The notes below the pieces were generated by a model. The model was not told the DNA's origin. It searched no databases and saw only the letters and a list, made by a program, of their open reading frames with translations. Below, piece after piece: positions 1 through 8,564 of a stretch of 64,000 nt of DNA (position 1 is its first letter; each line of letters starts with the position of its first letter). Both the position numbers and the translations under genes were made by a program. The DNA lies in the NCBI RefSeq assembly GCF_900129235.1, contig NZ_FQUV01000005.1, positions 62,001 through 126,000 of the forward strand, read 5' to 3'. The DNA comes from Litoreibacter ascidiaceicola (GTDB lineage: Bacteria > Pseudomonadota > Alphaproteobacteria > Rhodobacterales > Rhodobacteraceae).

Positions 1-1
1 T

Positions 2-553
2 GCGCCCGCAACCCAAAACGCCTCTGTGATCCAAGCCTCGCTGACACTGCCCACCCCACCGACACCAGCCCTAGTGGAACCTGTAGCGGCACCTGCCCCC
101 GCCGTAGTGGAAACCGCACCCGTCGATGTCGTCGCATCGGCCCCGGCGCCGCAAATGGCGTCAACCGTGCCAGAGGCCCCGGATTGCCTTGTCGAGTTGC
201 GGCAGATTGCGGGCAACGCGACGTTCTATTTCGGGGTAGGCAGCGCCCAACTCAATGGCACGGATCTGGTCCGCCTTTCGCAACTGGGGCGGATGGCCAA
301 TGCTTGCCCCGAGGCGAAAATCCAGATCACAGGGCATTCCGATACCACTGGCAGCGATCTGATCAACTTTGATCTGAGCTGGAAGCGCGCCGACAGCACT
401 ATGAACGCGATTGCGCAGCTGGGATTGGACACGTCACAGTTCGAGCCTGTCGGCTTTGGCGCGCGTATGCCACTCTCTCAGGGCGACGCGTCTGACGACG
501 ACCGCAACCGCCGCGTTGAGTTTGTGATCCTGCGCAACGATCCCGACAGCTAA
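2..553 (+). CDS. OmpA-family protein, 5' truncated by window
   Basis: The C-terminal half is an OmpA/MotB-like peptidoglycan-binding domain. Its signature runs from FYFGVGSAQL through ITGHSDTTGS to NRRVEFVIL, with the conserved Asp and Arg that bind diaminopimelate. The upstream part is a low-complexity Pro/Ala/Val linker. The frame stays open to the first bases of the window, so the real start and probable signal peptide or membrane anchor are missing; a GTG at 26 is an unlikely start because it falls inside the linker. The role is probably tethering the envelope to peptidoglycan. The family is certain, the exact protein is not. Confidence 0.85.
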   Translation, partial: APATQNASVIQASLTLPTPPTPALVEPVAAPAPAVVETAPVDVVASAPAPQMASTVPEAPDCLVELRQIAGNATFYFGVGSAQLNGTDLVRLSQLGRMANACPEAKIQITGHSDTTGSDLINFDLSWKRADSTMNAIAQLGLDTSQFEPVGFGARMPLSQGDASDDDRNRRVEFVILRNDPDS

Positions 554-568
554 AGAAGGACGAGTTTC

Positions 569-790
569 ATGCTAAATTTCCTGATCCTGCTGTTCGCCAT
601 GACCGCCAGTGGCGCGATCGGATACTTTTTGGCCCGTGACCGCTATCTGGGGCAAAGCGACAAACAATTGCGCGTGTTGGGATCGGAAGTTCTACGCATG
701 CGCAGACGCACGCGCGATGCGGAGGCGCAAAGCGCCCGATCCAAATTCGAGCGTGACAAGATGAAGCGAACCGCAGGCAAGCGGCGCTAA
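569..790 (+). CDS. small single-pass membrane protein, unknown function
   Basis: This 73-residue protein has one N-terminal hydrophobic segment (about residues 2-22, ending IGYFLARDRYL). A basic, helical cytoplasmic tail rich in Arg, Lys, Gln and Glu follows. A good ribosome site (AAGAAGGA) precedes the ATG. It starts 15 bases after the OmpA-family gene and is probably cotranscribed with it. Its stop overlaps the stop of the convergent BLUF gene by 4 bases. I do not recognise a family; the tail may bind nucleic acid or another protein. Confidence 0.6.
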   Translation: MLNFLILLFAMTASGAIGYFLARDRYLGQSDKQLRVLGSEVLRMRRRTRDAEAQSARSKFERDKMKRTAGKRR

Positions 791-1221
791 ACGGAAATCG
801 TCAACTTGGTCGGCGTTTCCATCATCAGATCCTGCAAAACGTCGAGCAATGTGTCGACATTCACCGCCTCGGGATTCATCATATCGGTGGCGAAGTAGCG
901 CAGGAACACCTTCCGCGTTTGCGCATCCATGCCTTGATGCAAGGCCATCGACCATGTCGGGAACATGCGCTCACGGACATCGGTGCAAGACAGCAAAATA
1001 ATGTTGGAATGACGCGGGTCTCGGGCAATGCGATGGTACAACGCTGACACCTCAACGCGTCCACCCTCAATCACCTGAATAAAGTGGTCACCATTATAGT
1101 GAAGCAAACCCGTCAAGTTCTGGCGCGGGTTGTTGCGCTTGCAGGTCTCGATCAGCGAATTGATGTCCAAATCCTCGGACGGGTTTCGCTGGCTATAATA
1201 CACGAGGCGGGTGAGGTTCAT
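787..1221 (-). CDS. BLUF-domain blue-light sensor
   Basis: This 144-residue protein is a stand-alone BLUF (sensor of blue light using FAD) domain. The key photocycle residues are visible: Tyr8 in LTRLVYYS, Asn30/31 before the LTGLLHY strand, Gln49 in HFIQVIEGG and Trp90 in FPTWSMAL. FAD would bind between the two helices, and light would rearrange the Tyr-Gln hydrogen bonds. No output domain is fused, so signalling must go through a partner or oligomer change. A strong ribosome site (AGGGAGG) precedes the ATG. No obvious partner gene is adjacent. Confidence 0.92.
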   Translation of the reverse strand: MNLTRLVYYSQRNPSEDLDINSLIETCKRNNPRQNLTGLLHYNGDHFIQVIEGGRVEVSALYHRIARDPRHSNIILLSCTDVRERMFPTWSMALHQGMDAQTRKVFLRYFATDMMNPEAVNVDTLLDVLQDLMMETPTKLTISV

Positions 1222-1349
1222 GCTGGCCTCCCTAGGTAATCGTTAAAACCACATTTAGTAGTGTTGTAAGCCACATACGACAAGATCAAGTGAAACCTGC
1301 CCGTACAATCAGTTTATCCACAGATAAACCGCCCAAACCTGCCCAATAG

Positions 1350-1379
1350 AAAACGCCGCCCCGGTTTCCCGGAGCGGCG
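1350..1379 (-). terminator. rho-independent terminator of rpmI-rplT
   Basis: On the minus strand, just past the rplT stop, an 11-bp GC-rich stem (CGCCGCTCCGG with CCGGGGCGGCG, one G-T pair) has a 4-base loop. It is followed by a TTTT run. Confidence 0.8.
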
Positions 1380-1412
1380 CGTCGTCATCTGTCCCTCAGA
1401 TGGCGGAGTGTC

Positions 1413-1775
1413 TTAGGCCAGTGCGGCTTTCGCTTTTTCGACCACTGCGGCAAATGCGTCAGGCTCGTTCACGGCCAGATCGGCCAGAACTTTGCGGTCG
1501 ACTTCGATACCAGCCAGCGACAGGCCGTTGATGAAGCGCGAGTATGTCAGCGCTTCGTCGATAGCACGGCAGCCTGCGTTGATCCGCTGGATCCACAGCG
1601 CGCGGAAGTTGCGCTTGCGGTTCTTGCGGTCACGTGTCGCGTATTGGTTCGCCTTGTCCACGGCCTGCGTAGCAACGCGGAACGTGTTCTTGCGGCGACC
1701 TTGGTAGCCTTTGGCGGCTTTGATGATTTTCTTGTGGCGGGCGTGTGTTACGACGCCGGATGTAACTCTGGACAT
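1413..1775 (-). CDS. rplT: 50S ribosomal protein L20
   Basis: This 120-residue protein is L20, which binds 23S rRNA and is needed for early 50S assembly. It begins [16 protein letters not shown] and has the family [11 protein letters not shown] and [10 protein letters not shown] motifs. Length is normal. AAGGAG precedes the ATG. It lies 12 bases downstream of rpmI and is followed by a terminator. No infC sits upstream, unlike the classic infC-rpmI-rplT operon, so an IF3-linked autoregulatory arrangement is not present here. Confidence 0.98.
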   Translation of the reverse strand: MSRVTSGVVTHARHKKIIKAAKGYQGRRKNTFRVATQAVDKANQYATRDRKNRKRNFRALWIQRINAGCRAIDEALTYSRFINGLSLAGIEVDRKVLADLAVNEPDAFAAVVEKAKAALA

Positions 1776-1787
1776 TTCAAATTCTCC

Positions 1788-1988
1788 TTAGCGCGCGTAC
1801 GGCATGTATTTTTTCACGATTTTCTCATCTGCTGCGCAGAGGATCGTGGTGCCACGGGCGGTGCGGATAAACTTGGTCGAGCGCTTGATCATGCCGTGGC
1901 GTTTGCCTGCTTGACCAGCTTTGACGCGACCGGAGGCCGTCATCGAGAAGCGCTTTTTAGCGCCTGATTTTGTCTTCATCTTCGGCAT
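1788..1988 (-). CDS. rpmI: 50S ribosomal protein L35
   Basis: This 66-residue protein is L35 ([14 protein letters not shown], then [15 protein letters not shown]). The start is the ATG at 1986-1988 because GAGGAG lies just upstream and the protein then has the family length. A longer reading frame upstream has no family similarity. It is the first gene of the rpmI-rplT pair. Confidence 0.97.
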   Translation of the reverse strand: MPKMKTKSGAKKRFSMTASGRVKAGQAGKRHGMIKRSTKFIRTARGTTILCAADEKIVKKYMPYAR

Positions 1989-2119
1989 TTCCATCTCCTC
2001 AAAGATCGAGTGGTAAAACGCGCGACTCGGCATGCCATTCGCCGGACGCACGGGCTTGAGCGCGCTTCGTAGGACCAAAGCGCACCCATTGCAAGCATAA
2101 GGATTACCTTGTGGCCGGT

Positions 2120-2344
2120 TTAGCGCACAAACCCTGCCACAACCTTGGTGAATACGTCGGGAAGTTCCGCAAAGGTGTACCCGCCCGGCGCATTATAGGC
2201 GGCGAAGACGATCATCCCGCCCGACACCACGGCTGCGATGGTCGCCACCCGCGGGGCGCTGCCATCCAAGAACGCCGAAAGCATGGCCGGGACCGTCAGC
2301 ACGCCGATAATAATACCCAGAACAAGGATCAGGTCGTAGTCCAT
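2120..2344 (-). CDS. small two-helix membrane protein, unknown
   Basis: The 74-residue product has two hydrophobic segments (about residues 4-24 and 34-52) and a short amphipathic end. AGGAG precedes the ATG. It lies 29 bases downstream of pyk on the same strand and is likely in that transcript. No catalytic motif is visible. I believe similar short proteins occur beside pyk in relatives, but cannot name a function. Confidence 0.65.
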   Translation of the reverse strand: MDYDLILVLGIIIGVLTVPAMLSAFLDGSAPRVATIAAVVSGGMIVFAAYNAPGGYTFAELPDVFTKVVAGFVR

Positions 2345-2373
2345 AATCGTCTCCTAAACAGGAATGTAACGAT

Positions 2374-3825
2374 TTACTCAGGGTCGGAGCTGTAAATCAA
2401 CCTTTCCTCGCATGGGGCCACGCGAAGAATGTTGGTTGTGCCCGGTTGGTTGAACGGAACACCGGCGGTGACCACGATCTGGTCGTCCTCCGACGCGAAA
2501 CCATCCTCGCGCGCGGCACGTGCGGCGCTGACCACGGCGGTCTTGAACCGCTCGACCACGCCGGCGGTAACGACACAATGCGTTCCCCAGCTGAGCGCAA
2601 GGCGCCGTGCGGTGCCGACCAGCGGCGTCAGCGCGATGATCGGGACATGCGGCCGTTCCCGCGAAACCAGCAACGCGGTTGTGCCGGACTGGGTAAAGCA
2701 GCAGATGGCCTTGATATTCGTCGTCTCCGCAATCTCGCGCGCAGCCACCACGATGCCATCTGCAATCGTCGTTTTCTTGCCGCCGCGTTGCGCCGCGATG
2801 ATTTCAAGATAGTTCGGGTCGCTTTCAACCTCGATGGCCACGTTGTTCATCGTGGTCACCGCTTCGATCGGGAAGCTGCCAGCGGCAGATTCAGCCGACA
2901 GCATGATCGCGTCGGTGCCTTCGTAAATGGCCGTCGCCACGTCCGAGACTTCGGCACGGGTCGGCATGGGGCTGTCGATCATCGATTCGAGCATCTGCGT
3001 CGCCACGATTACCGGCTTGGCAACTGTGCGGCAGCGGCGGATCAGGCGCTTCTGGATCGGCGGCACGTTTTGCACCGGAAGCTCGACCCCCAAATCGCCA
3101 CGGGCGACCATGATGCCGTCGGACACGGCAAGGATTTCGTCAAATGCCTTTACCGCCGCGGGTTTCTCGATCTTGGACATGAGAGCAGCGCGGCCATCGG
3201 CCAGTTTACGGGCCTCTTCTACGTCCTCGGGGCGCTGCACGAAAGACAAGGCCAACCAGTCGACGCCCAACTGGCACACAAATTCCAGATCCTTGCGGTC
3301 TTTGTCGGACAGCGCCGCCAAAGGCAGCACAACGTCCGGTACGTTCACGCCCTTGCGGTTGGAGATTGTGCCGCCAACAACAACTTCGCAATTGGCGAAA
3401 TCAGCACCGCAATCTTTCACCTTGAGGCGGATTTTGCCGTCATTCACCAGCAGGCTAGAGCCGGGCTCCAACGCTGCAAAAATCTCTTTATGGGGCAGCT
3501 GCACGCGGTTTACGTCACCTTCGGCAGGATCAAGGTCAAGCCGGAAGGGGGCGCCCACGACAAGCTCCTCTTCTTCATTCGCAAAAACGCCGACGCGCAG
3601 TTTCGGCCCCTGAAGGTCGGCCAGAATGGAGATCGGCCGCCCCAGATCTTTCTCGATCTGCCGGATGATCTGGTGGCGCACGCGGATTTCGCTGTGGTCG
3701 CCATGGGACATGTTCAAACGGAACACATCTGCGCCCGCCTCGAACAGCGCGCGGATCATGTCGTAGTCATTGGAGGCCGGACCAAGGGTGGCCACGATCT
3801 TAACCTTGCGTAGTCGTCTTTGCAT
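2374..3825 (-). CDS. pyk: pyruvate kinase
   Basis: This glycolytic enzyme transfers the phosphate of phosphoenolpyruvate to ADP. The 483-residue product starts MQRRLRKVKIVATLGPAS. It has the active-site segments KIEKP (catalytic Lys), MVARGDLGVELP (metal-binding Glu/Asp) and ATQMLESMI, then the C-terminal allosteric domain. I chose the ATG at 3823-3825 because GAGGG precedes it and the length fits; an in-frame ATG 54 bases upstream adds a non-conserved leader. It diverges from the amidohydrolase gene across 123 bases that must hold both promoters. Confidence 0.97.
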   Translation of the reverse strand: MQRRLRKVKIVATLGPASNDYDMIRALFEAGADVFRLNMSHGDHSEIRVRHQIIRQIEKDLGRPISILADLQGPKLRVGVFANEEEELVVGAPFRLDLDPAEGDVNRVQLPHKEIFAALEPGSSLLVNDGKIRLKVKDCGADFANCEVVVGGTISNRKGVNVPDVVLPLAALSDKDRKDLEFVCQLGVDWLALSFVQRPEDVEEARKLADGRAALMSKIEKPAAVKAFDEILAVSDGIMVARGDLGVELPVQNVPPIQKRLIRRCRTVAKPVIVATQMLESMIDSPMPTRAEVSDVATAIYEGTDAIMLSAESAAGSFPIEAVTTMNNVAIEVESDPNYLEIIAAQRGGKKTTIADGIVVAAREIAETTNIKAICCFTQSGTTALLVSRERPHVPIIALTPLVGTARRLALSWGTHCVVTAGVVERFKTAVVSAARAAREDGFASEDDQIVVTAGVPFNQPGTTNILRVAPCEERLIYSSDPE

Positions 3826-3948
3826 AATTGTCCCTCGGTCAGCATAAATGTTAGCGGTATCATATGACGGATTTCGCACCGCACCGCAACTGGCGCTTTG
3901 CTCTATTCAAGGCTATTATGGGCCAAATTGTAACAGGCAAAATATCCC

Positions 3949-4686
3949 GTGACCGCTGAAAGCTACGAAATTGTGGGCAAGACCCGCCCGTCGCGCGTGG
4001 TCTGCCTGTGTGACCACGCAACAAACACAGTCCCCCACGGCCTGCCCCCGCGTCTTGGACTTCCGGAAAGCGACATGGCCCGCCACATTGCCTATGACAT
4101 CGGCGCGGAGGGTGTGACCCGCGCCCTCGCGGATGCCTTTAACGGGCCTGCGCTTATGTCACGATTCTCGCGATTGGTGATTGACCCGAACCGCGGCGAG
4201 GACGACCCGACGCTTTTGATGCGCCTTTATGACGGCTCGATCATTCCGGCGAACCGCGACGCCTGCCATATGGAACGTGAACGCAGGCTCGACGTTTATC
4301 ATCGGCCCTATCACAATGCAGCCACAGCCCTTGTTGCCCAACGCGAGGCGCCTGTGGTCGTGTCGGTCCACAGCTTTACGCCTCAATTAGCAGGCCGTCC
4401 TCCGCGCCCTTGGCATGTGGGCGTGCTGTATGCCCGTGACGAGCGGCTGGCCGCGCCACTGCTGTCGCGCCTGCGCGCCGAAAGCGATCTGTGTGTCGGT
4501 GACAACGAACCCTATACCGGACGCCTTCCCGGCGACACGATGGAGCGCCACGCTTTGACGCACGGGCATCTGCATGTCTTGATTGAACTGCGCAACGACC
4601 TCATCTCTAGTGAGACACAACAACAGGCATGGGCCGCGCGATTGGCGCCCATGATCACCGCAGCCGTTGCGGATGCCGAACGCTAA
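3949..4686 (+). CDS. N-formylglutamate amidohydrolase family protein
   Basis: The 245-residue protein matches the N-formylglutamate amidohydrolase (HutG-like) family. It has CDHATNTVP near the N-terminus, SRLVIDPNRGEDDP, and a late HVLIELRNDLI segment whose Glu/Arg residues are typical. These zinc enzymes hydrolyse N-formyl- or related N-acyl amino acids. No other histidine-degradation gene is nearby, so the substrate is open. The start is a GTG with only a weak upstream purine stretch; no in-frame ATG gives a better start. It is followed 13 bases later by a DUF1244 gene. Confidence 0.85.
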   Translation: MTAESYEIVGKTRPSRVVCLCDHATNTVPHGLPPRLGLPESDMARHIAYDIGAEGVTRALADAFNGPALMSRFSRLVIDPNRGEDDPTLLMRLYDGSIIPANRDACHMERERRLDVYHRPYHNAATALVAQREAPVVVSVHSFTPQLAGRPPRPWHVGVLYARDERLAAPLLSRLRAESDLCVGDNEPYTGRLPGDTMERHALTHGHLHVLIELRNDLISSETQQQAWAARLAPMITAAVADAER

Positions 4687-4699
4687 AGGAGCCTTGACC

Positions 4700-4999
4700 A
4701 TGGACGCCCAAACCAAGCTGGAACTGGAAGCCGCCGCTTTCCGCACCCTGCAAGCCCACCTGCAAAAACGCACGGATGTGCAAAATATCGACATGATGAA
4801 TTTGACGGGGTTTTGCCGCAATTGCCTGAGCCGTTGGTATCAGGAAGCCGCGAATGAGCGTGGGATCGAGATGAGCAAAGACGAGGCCCGCGAGGAGTTC
4901 TACGGCATGCCCTACAGCGACTGGCGCGAGAAATTCCAGACCGAGGCGAATGACACGCAAAAAGCAGCGTTCGAGATTTCCCACAAAGACGCCACTTAA
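4700..4999 (+). CDS. DUF1244 family protein
   Basis: This 99-residue protein has the compact DUF1244 fold, with the conserved core GFCRNCLSRWYQEAA and a YGMPYSDWREKFQ end. The two Cys residues spaced CxxC suggest, but do not prove, metal or redox chemistry. The ATG at 4700 follows AAAGGAG. It is probably cotranscribed with the upstream amidohydrolase. No function is established that I know of. Confidence 0.85.
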   Translation: MDAQTKLELEAAAFRTLQAHLQKRTDVQNIDMMNLTGFCRNCLSRWYQEAANERGIEMSKDEAREEFYGMPYSDWREKFQTEANDTQKAAFEISHKDAT

Positions 5000-5055
5000 C
5001 TGTGAATTGGGTCGCAGCATCCTTATGTGATAGGATGACCGCAAAGGAGACCAAG

Positions 5056-5316
5056 ATGAAACGCCTGACCCTAGCCGCCCTGCTGACCGCGTTGGCCCTG
5101 CCCGTGGCCGCCAGCCAGACGCCTATGCGCGAACACCTGAAGCAAGAGCTGCCCACTTGGGGCTATTCCGACGTGGATGTGGACGGGCTGACCCGTGCGC
5201 AGGTCGTGCATATCAACCACCTTCTCCATAGCAACAAATCACCGGCGCAAATTCGCGGCAATATCGGTGCGGTTTTGGGTGACAGCTTGTTGAAGACGCT
5301 GTTCGGACGCCAATGA
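5056..5316 (+). CDS. small exported protein, tandem copy A
   Basis: This 86-residue protein has a clear signal peptide (MKRLTLAALLTALALPVAAS, cleavage about residue 19-20). AAAGGAGA precedes the ATG. The mature part (about 65 residues) has the pattern L..E...W....VD.DGLT.AQV.HI..LLHS. The next gene overlaps it by 4 bases and encodes a protein with the same layout, so the two look like diverged tandem paralogues. No known family is recognised. Confidence 0.7.
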   Translation: MKRLTLAALLTALALPVAASQTPMREHLKQELPTWGYSDVDVDGLTRAQVVHINHLLHSNKSPAQIRGNIGAVLGDSLLKTLFGRQ

Positions 5317-5600
5317 TCCGCGCTTGCGCCATTGTCGCGCTACTGGCGTTGACCGCACCCGTGAGTGCCGCGCCGAACGAGCAGTTGCTGCGCTCGATCG
5401 AGCATCGGTTGGCGTTCTGGAATGTCGGCCCTGTGGACTACAAGGCGCTGACGACCTCTCAGGCCGCGGCTTTGCATATGAAGCTGAGCAACGCCCCATC
5501 GCGCTTCTCCGGGCGGTCACATATGTTCCGCCAGGAGTTGCTGACAATTCTGCGATGGGATGGCAGCGAAAAGAACTACTCGCTCAACAAGTCAGACTAA
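5313..5600 (+). CDS. small exported protein, tandem copy B
   Basis: This 95-residue protein starts at an ATG overlapping the previous stop (ATGA), so translation is coupled. It has a signal peptide (MIRACAIVALLALTAPVSAA). The mature part repeats the pattern of its neighbour: a Leu-rich stretch, then FW, VDYKALTTSQAAALHMKL. This copy has a longer basic C-terminus. Its 3' end overlaps the convergent transaminase gene by 4 bases. No function is known to me. Confidence 0.68.
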   Translation: MIRACAIVALLALTAPVSAAPNEQLLRSIEHRLAFWNVGPVDYKALTTSQAAALHMKLSNAPSRFSGRSHMFRQELLTILRWDGSEKNYSLNKSD

Positions 5601-6454
5601 AGCGCCTGCTTCATGCTTTCTTCCAGATAGATTTCGCGCAGGCGTAGGGCTGACTTGCCCGGCTTGCCGTCGCCCAACGTCACCCCGTCAATTTCCACTA
5701 CGGGCATAACGAAGGTCGAGGCCGAAGTGATAAACGCCTCGTCCGCGTTCTTGGCTTCGTCAATGGTGAAGGGCCGTTCCTCGACCTGCATTTGCGCCGC
5801 TTCGGCATAGGCCAGCACGGCGGCACGGGTGATCCCGTGTAGGATTTCGTGGCCCAGATTGCGGGTAATGATTTTGCCGTCTTTCACGATATAGGCGTTG
5901 TTAGAACTGCCTTCGGTCACGTGACCGTCCTCGACCATCCACGCATCATCGACCCCAGCAGCCTTGGCCATCATCTTGGCCATGGACGGGAACAGTAGCT
6001 GCGTGGTCTTGATGTCGCGGCGCGCCCAGCGCTGGTCTTCGACCGAGATCACCTTCATGCCGGTTCCCACCTTCGGGTTGTTCAGCAAGTTGGCCGTTTG
6101 GGTGAACAGCACAATGGTCGGCGTCACATCCTCGGACGGGAAGGCAAAGTCGCGGTCGCCGGGATTGCCGCGCGAGATTTGCAGATAGATCATGCCCTCG
6201 GTCAGCTCGTTGCGCTTGACCAGTTGGTGATGCACCTCCAGCAGATCCTCGGTCGAGATCGGGTTCTGCATTTGCAACTCGTCGAGCGAGCGTTTCAGGC
6301 GTTTCGCGTGACCATCAAAGGCGATGATCTTGCCGTCGAGGATCGACGTGACCTCATAGACCGCATCGGCGAACAGGAAGCCGCGATCAAAGACCGAGAC
6401 CTTGGCCTCTTCTTCCGGCAGGTACTCTCCGTTCACGTAAACGATGCGGCTCAT
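5597..6454 (-). CDS. dat: D-amino acid transaminase (fold type IV)
   Basis: This PLP enzyme of the branched-chain/D-alanine aminotransferase fold probably moves amino groups between D-amino acids and 2-oxo acids. The 285-residue product has Tyr33 in FADAVYEV, RLKRSL, IYLQISRG, the PLP lysine Lys149 in RRDIKTTQ, and Glu182 in VTEGSSNN, as in D-amino acid transaminases. The ATG at 6452-6454 gives the family N-terminus MSRIVYVNG. It is 4 bases from the epimerase gene, so the two should act in one pathway for D-glutamate or similar D-amino acids. Confidence 0.88.
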   Translation of the reverse strand: MSRIVYVNGEYLPEEEAKVSVFDRGFLFADAVYEVTSILDGKIIAFDGHAKRLKRSLDELQMQNPISTEDLLEVHHQLVKRNELTEGMIYLQISRGNPGDRDFAFPSEDVTPTIVLFTQTANLLNNPKVGTGMKVISVEDQRWARRDIKTTQLLFPSMAKMMAKAAGVDDAWMVEDGHVTEGSSNNAYIVKDGKIITRNLGHEILHGITRAAVLAYAEAAQMQVEERPFTIDEAKNADEAFITSASTFVMPVVEIDGVTLGDGKPGKSALRLREIYLEESMKQAL

Positions 6455-6458
6455 TTTG

Positions 6459-7424
6459 TTATCCCCATAGCTCGGGCTTGGGCGCGTGGACCCCGGCCTC
6501 GTCAAAAATCAAAGGTTCATCGCGGTCTTCGGCCAGAAGAAGCGGGCCGTCAAGGTCGGTGAAGGCCACGCCCTGCGCCAAAATGGTCGCCGGAGCCATC
6601 GCCAGCGACGATCCGACCATGCAGCCGACCATCACGCCGTAGCCCTGCGCCAGCCCTGCATCCTTCAAGGCGAGCGCCTCGGTCAGGCCGCCGGTTTTGT
6701 CGAGTTTGATGTTGATCACGTCATATTTGCCCTTGAGGGACGGCAGCGACGCGCGGTCGTGGCAGGCCTCGTCGGCGCAGACAGGCAGCGGGCGGTCGAT
6801 TTCGGCCAGCATGTCGTCGTTGCCTGCGGGCAAGGGTTGCTCCACCAGCTTCACCCCAAGGCGCACCAGATGCGGGGCGAGGTCGGAGTAAACGTCCGCC
6901 GTCCAGCCCTCGTTGGCGTCGATGATAATCGGAGTATCAGGCGCACCACGGCGCACGGCCTCTAGTCGGGGCATGTCGTCGGGTGTGCCGAGTTTGATTT
7001 TGAGCAGCGGACGGTGGTTATGCTTGCGCGCGCTGGCTTCCATCGCGGCGGGATCAGCCAGCGACAGGGTGTAAGCGGTGATCTCGGGCTTGGGCGCGGG
7101 CAGACCCAGCAAGTCCCAAACGCGGACGCCAGCTTTCTTGGCCTCCCAATCCCACAAAGCACAATCGACCGCGTTGCGCGCCGCCCCTGCGGGCAGCACG
7201 CCTTGTAAGGCAGTGCGCGTGATCTCGGACGGCAGCGACAGGATTTCCGCGATCACGGAATCCAGCGTCTCGCCATAGCGGGCATAGGGGACGCATTCGC
7301 CCTGCCCGACCACGCCGTCGCGCTCGACGCGGACGGTCAAGACTTGTGCCTCGGTGCGGGAGCCGCGCGAGATGGTGAACACCTCGGCCAGCTGGAACAC
7401 GTCCTTGGTGACTGTGATGCTCAT
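6459..7424 (-). CDS. dgcA: dipeptide epimerase / DgcA-like enolase-superfamily enzyme
   Basis: This 321-residue enzyme belongs to the muconate-lactonizing subgroup of the enolase superfamily. It has the KxK catalytic pair (Lys142, Lys144 in LLKIKLG), metal ligands Asp169, Glu195 and Asp218, and the opposing base Lys240 in INIKLDKTGG. Such enzymes epimerise L-Ala-D/L-Glu or N-acyl amino acids. Next to a DUF1611 gene it matches the DgcN-DgcA pair reported for D-glutamate catabolism in marine bacteria; that assignment is by context. It starts 12 bases after the dgcN stop. Confidence 0.82.
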   Translation of the reverse strand: MSITVTKDVFQLAEVFTISRGSRTEAQVLTVRVERDGVVGQGECVPYARYGETLDSVIAEILSLPSEITRTALQGVLPAGAARNAVDCALWDWEAKKAGVRVWDLLGLPAPKPEITAYTLSLADPAAMEASARKHNHRPLLKIKLGTPDDMPRLEAVRRGAPDTPIIIDANEGWTADVYSDLAPHLVRLGVKLVEQPLPAGNDDMLAEIDRPLPVCADEACHDRASLPSLKGKYDVINIKLDKTGGLTEALALKDAGLAQGYGVMVGCMVGSSLAMAPATILAQGVAFTDLDGPLLLAEDRDEPLIFDEAGVHAPKPELWG

Positions 7425-7436
7425 GGCGCGATCCCC

Positions 7437-8438
7437 CTAAAGTGCTTCGAGCGCATCCACGAGACGCTCCGCCCCGAAGCGGAACGGGTCGGTGGTGGGC
7501 AGGCCCATGCGGTCCTCGACTTGCTTGATGTAGGCGCGGGCTTCGTCCTCGGTCATGTGCTGGGTGTTGATGGAAATGCCGGTGACCTGACAGGCGGGGT
7601 TCGCCACCTTCGCCATGGTCAACGCGGTTTCGCGCAGAGTTTCCAGCGACGGTTGCTGGTAGTCCGGCAAGCCGCGCATGTGCTTGCGGGTTGGCTCGTG
7701 GCACAACACCAGCGCATCCGGTTGACCGCCATGGATCAGCGCCATGGTCACGCCGGAATAGGACACGTGGTAAAGCGAGCCCTGCCCCTCGATATGGTCC
7801 CAGTGGTCGTCGTCATTGTCGGGGGTCAAATATTCCACCGCGCCCGCCATGAAGTCGGCGATCACCGCGTCCAGCGGCACACCGCCGCCGGTGATCAGGA
7901 TGCCGGTCTGGCCGGTGGGACGGAAGGTGGATTTCATCCCGCGCTTGACCATCTCGGCATCCATGCACAGGCCCGTATACATCTTGCCGACCGAACAATC
8001 GGTGCCGACCGCAAGACACCGCTTGCCCGTGCGCTTGACGCCGTTGGCGATCGGATAGGCGACGGAGGGGATGCGGACGTCATGCAGGGTACCGCCGTGG
8101 ACCTTGGCGGCGCGCTGGATTTCGTTCTCGTCACGCAGCAGGTTGTGCAGGCCCGACGCGATGTCGTAGCCCATTTCCAGCGCCTGAACGAGCACCTCTT
8201 TCCATGCGTCGGAGATATAACCACCCCGATTTGCCACCCCGATCACCAGTGTTTTAGCGCCTGCGTCCAGACCCTCTTGCAAGCTCATGTCGGTCAGGCC
8301 CACGGTGGTGCCGCAGCCCTCCATACGGAACTGGCCCACGGCGTTTTCCGGACGCCAGTCCTTGATGCCTTGGGCGACTTTTGCGGACAGGGCGTCAGGT
8401 GCGTCGCCGAGGAATAGGAGGTAAGGGGTCTGGATCAT
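7437..8438 (-). CDS. dgcN: DUF1611 / DgcN-like N-acyltransferase
   Basis: The 333-residue product is a DUF1611 protein. Its C-terminal half has a P-loop-like motif (VGTDCSVGKMYT) and GQTGILITGGGVPLDAV. DUF1611 members next to an enolase-superfamily epimerase have been assigned as DgcN, which acylates D-glutamate before DgcA racemises it. GGAGA precedes the ATG. It is the first gene after a 126-base gap in the minus-strand run, so it may have its own promoter as well as read-through from the desaturase pair. Confidence 0.78.
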   Translation of the reverse strand: MIQTPYLLFLGDAPDALSAKVAQGIKDWRPENAVGQFRMEGCGTTVGLTDMSLQEGLDAGAKTLVIGVANRGGYISDAWKEVLVQALEMGYDIASGLHNLLRDENEIQRAAKVHGGTLHDVRIPSVAYPIANGVKRTGKRCLAVGTDCSVGKMYTGLCMDAEMVKRGMKSTFRPTGQTGILITGGGVPLDAVIADFMAGAVEYLTPDNDDDHWDHIEGQGSLYHVSYSGVTMALIHGGQPDALVLCHEPTRKHMRGLPDYQQPSLETLRETALTMAKVANPACQVTGISINTQHMTEDEARAYIKQVEDRMGLPTTDPFRFGAERLVDALEAL

Positions 8439-8564
8439 GGCAGGTCTCCGTATACGTGATTTGGAGGCAGCATAGGAGGCTGTTTGGCGGATTTTGTCCG
8501 CGATATCCTGACTTGCAGCTATGAGGTGGGAGAAACCTCCACTTAGGTGCTGATTTATCGAAGA

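Noticed and set aside
1314-1322. Perfect DnaA box TTATCCACA, with a second at 58085-58093
   Set aside because: Two isolated 9-mers far apart, with no dnaA, gidA or AT-rich unwinding region beside them; not an origin.
2446-3813. Open frame of about 455 codons antisense to pyk
   Set aside because: Shadow frame created by codon bias of the pyruvate kinase gene; composition (His/Arg-rich) and lack of a ribosome site argue against it.
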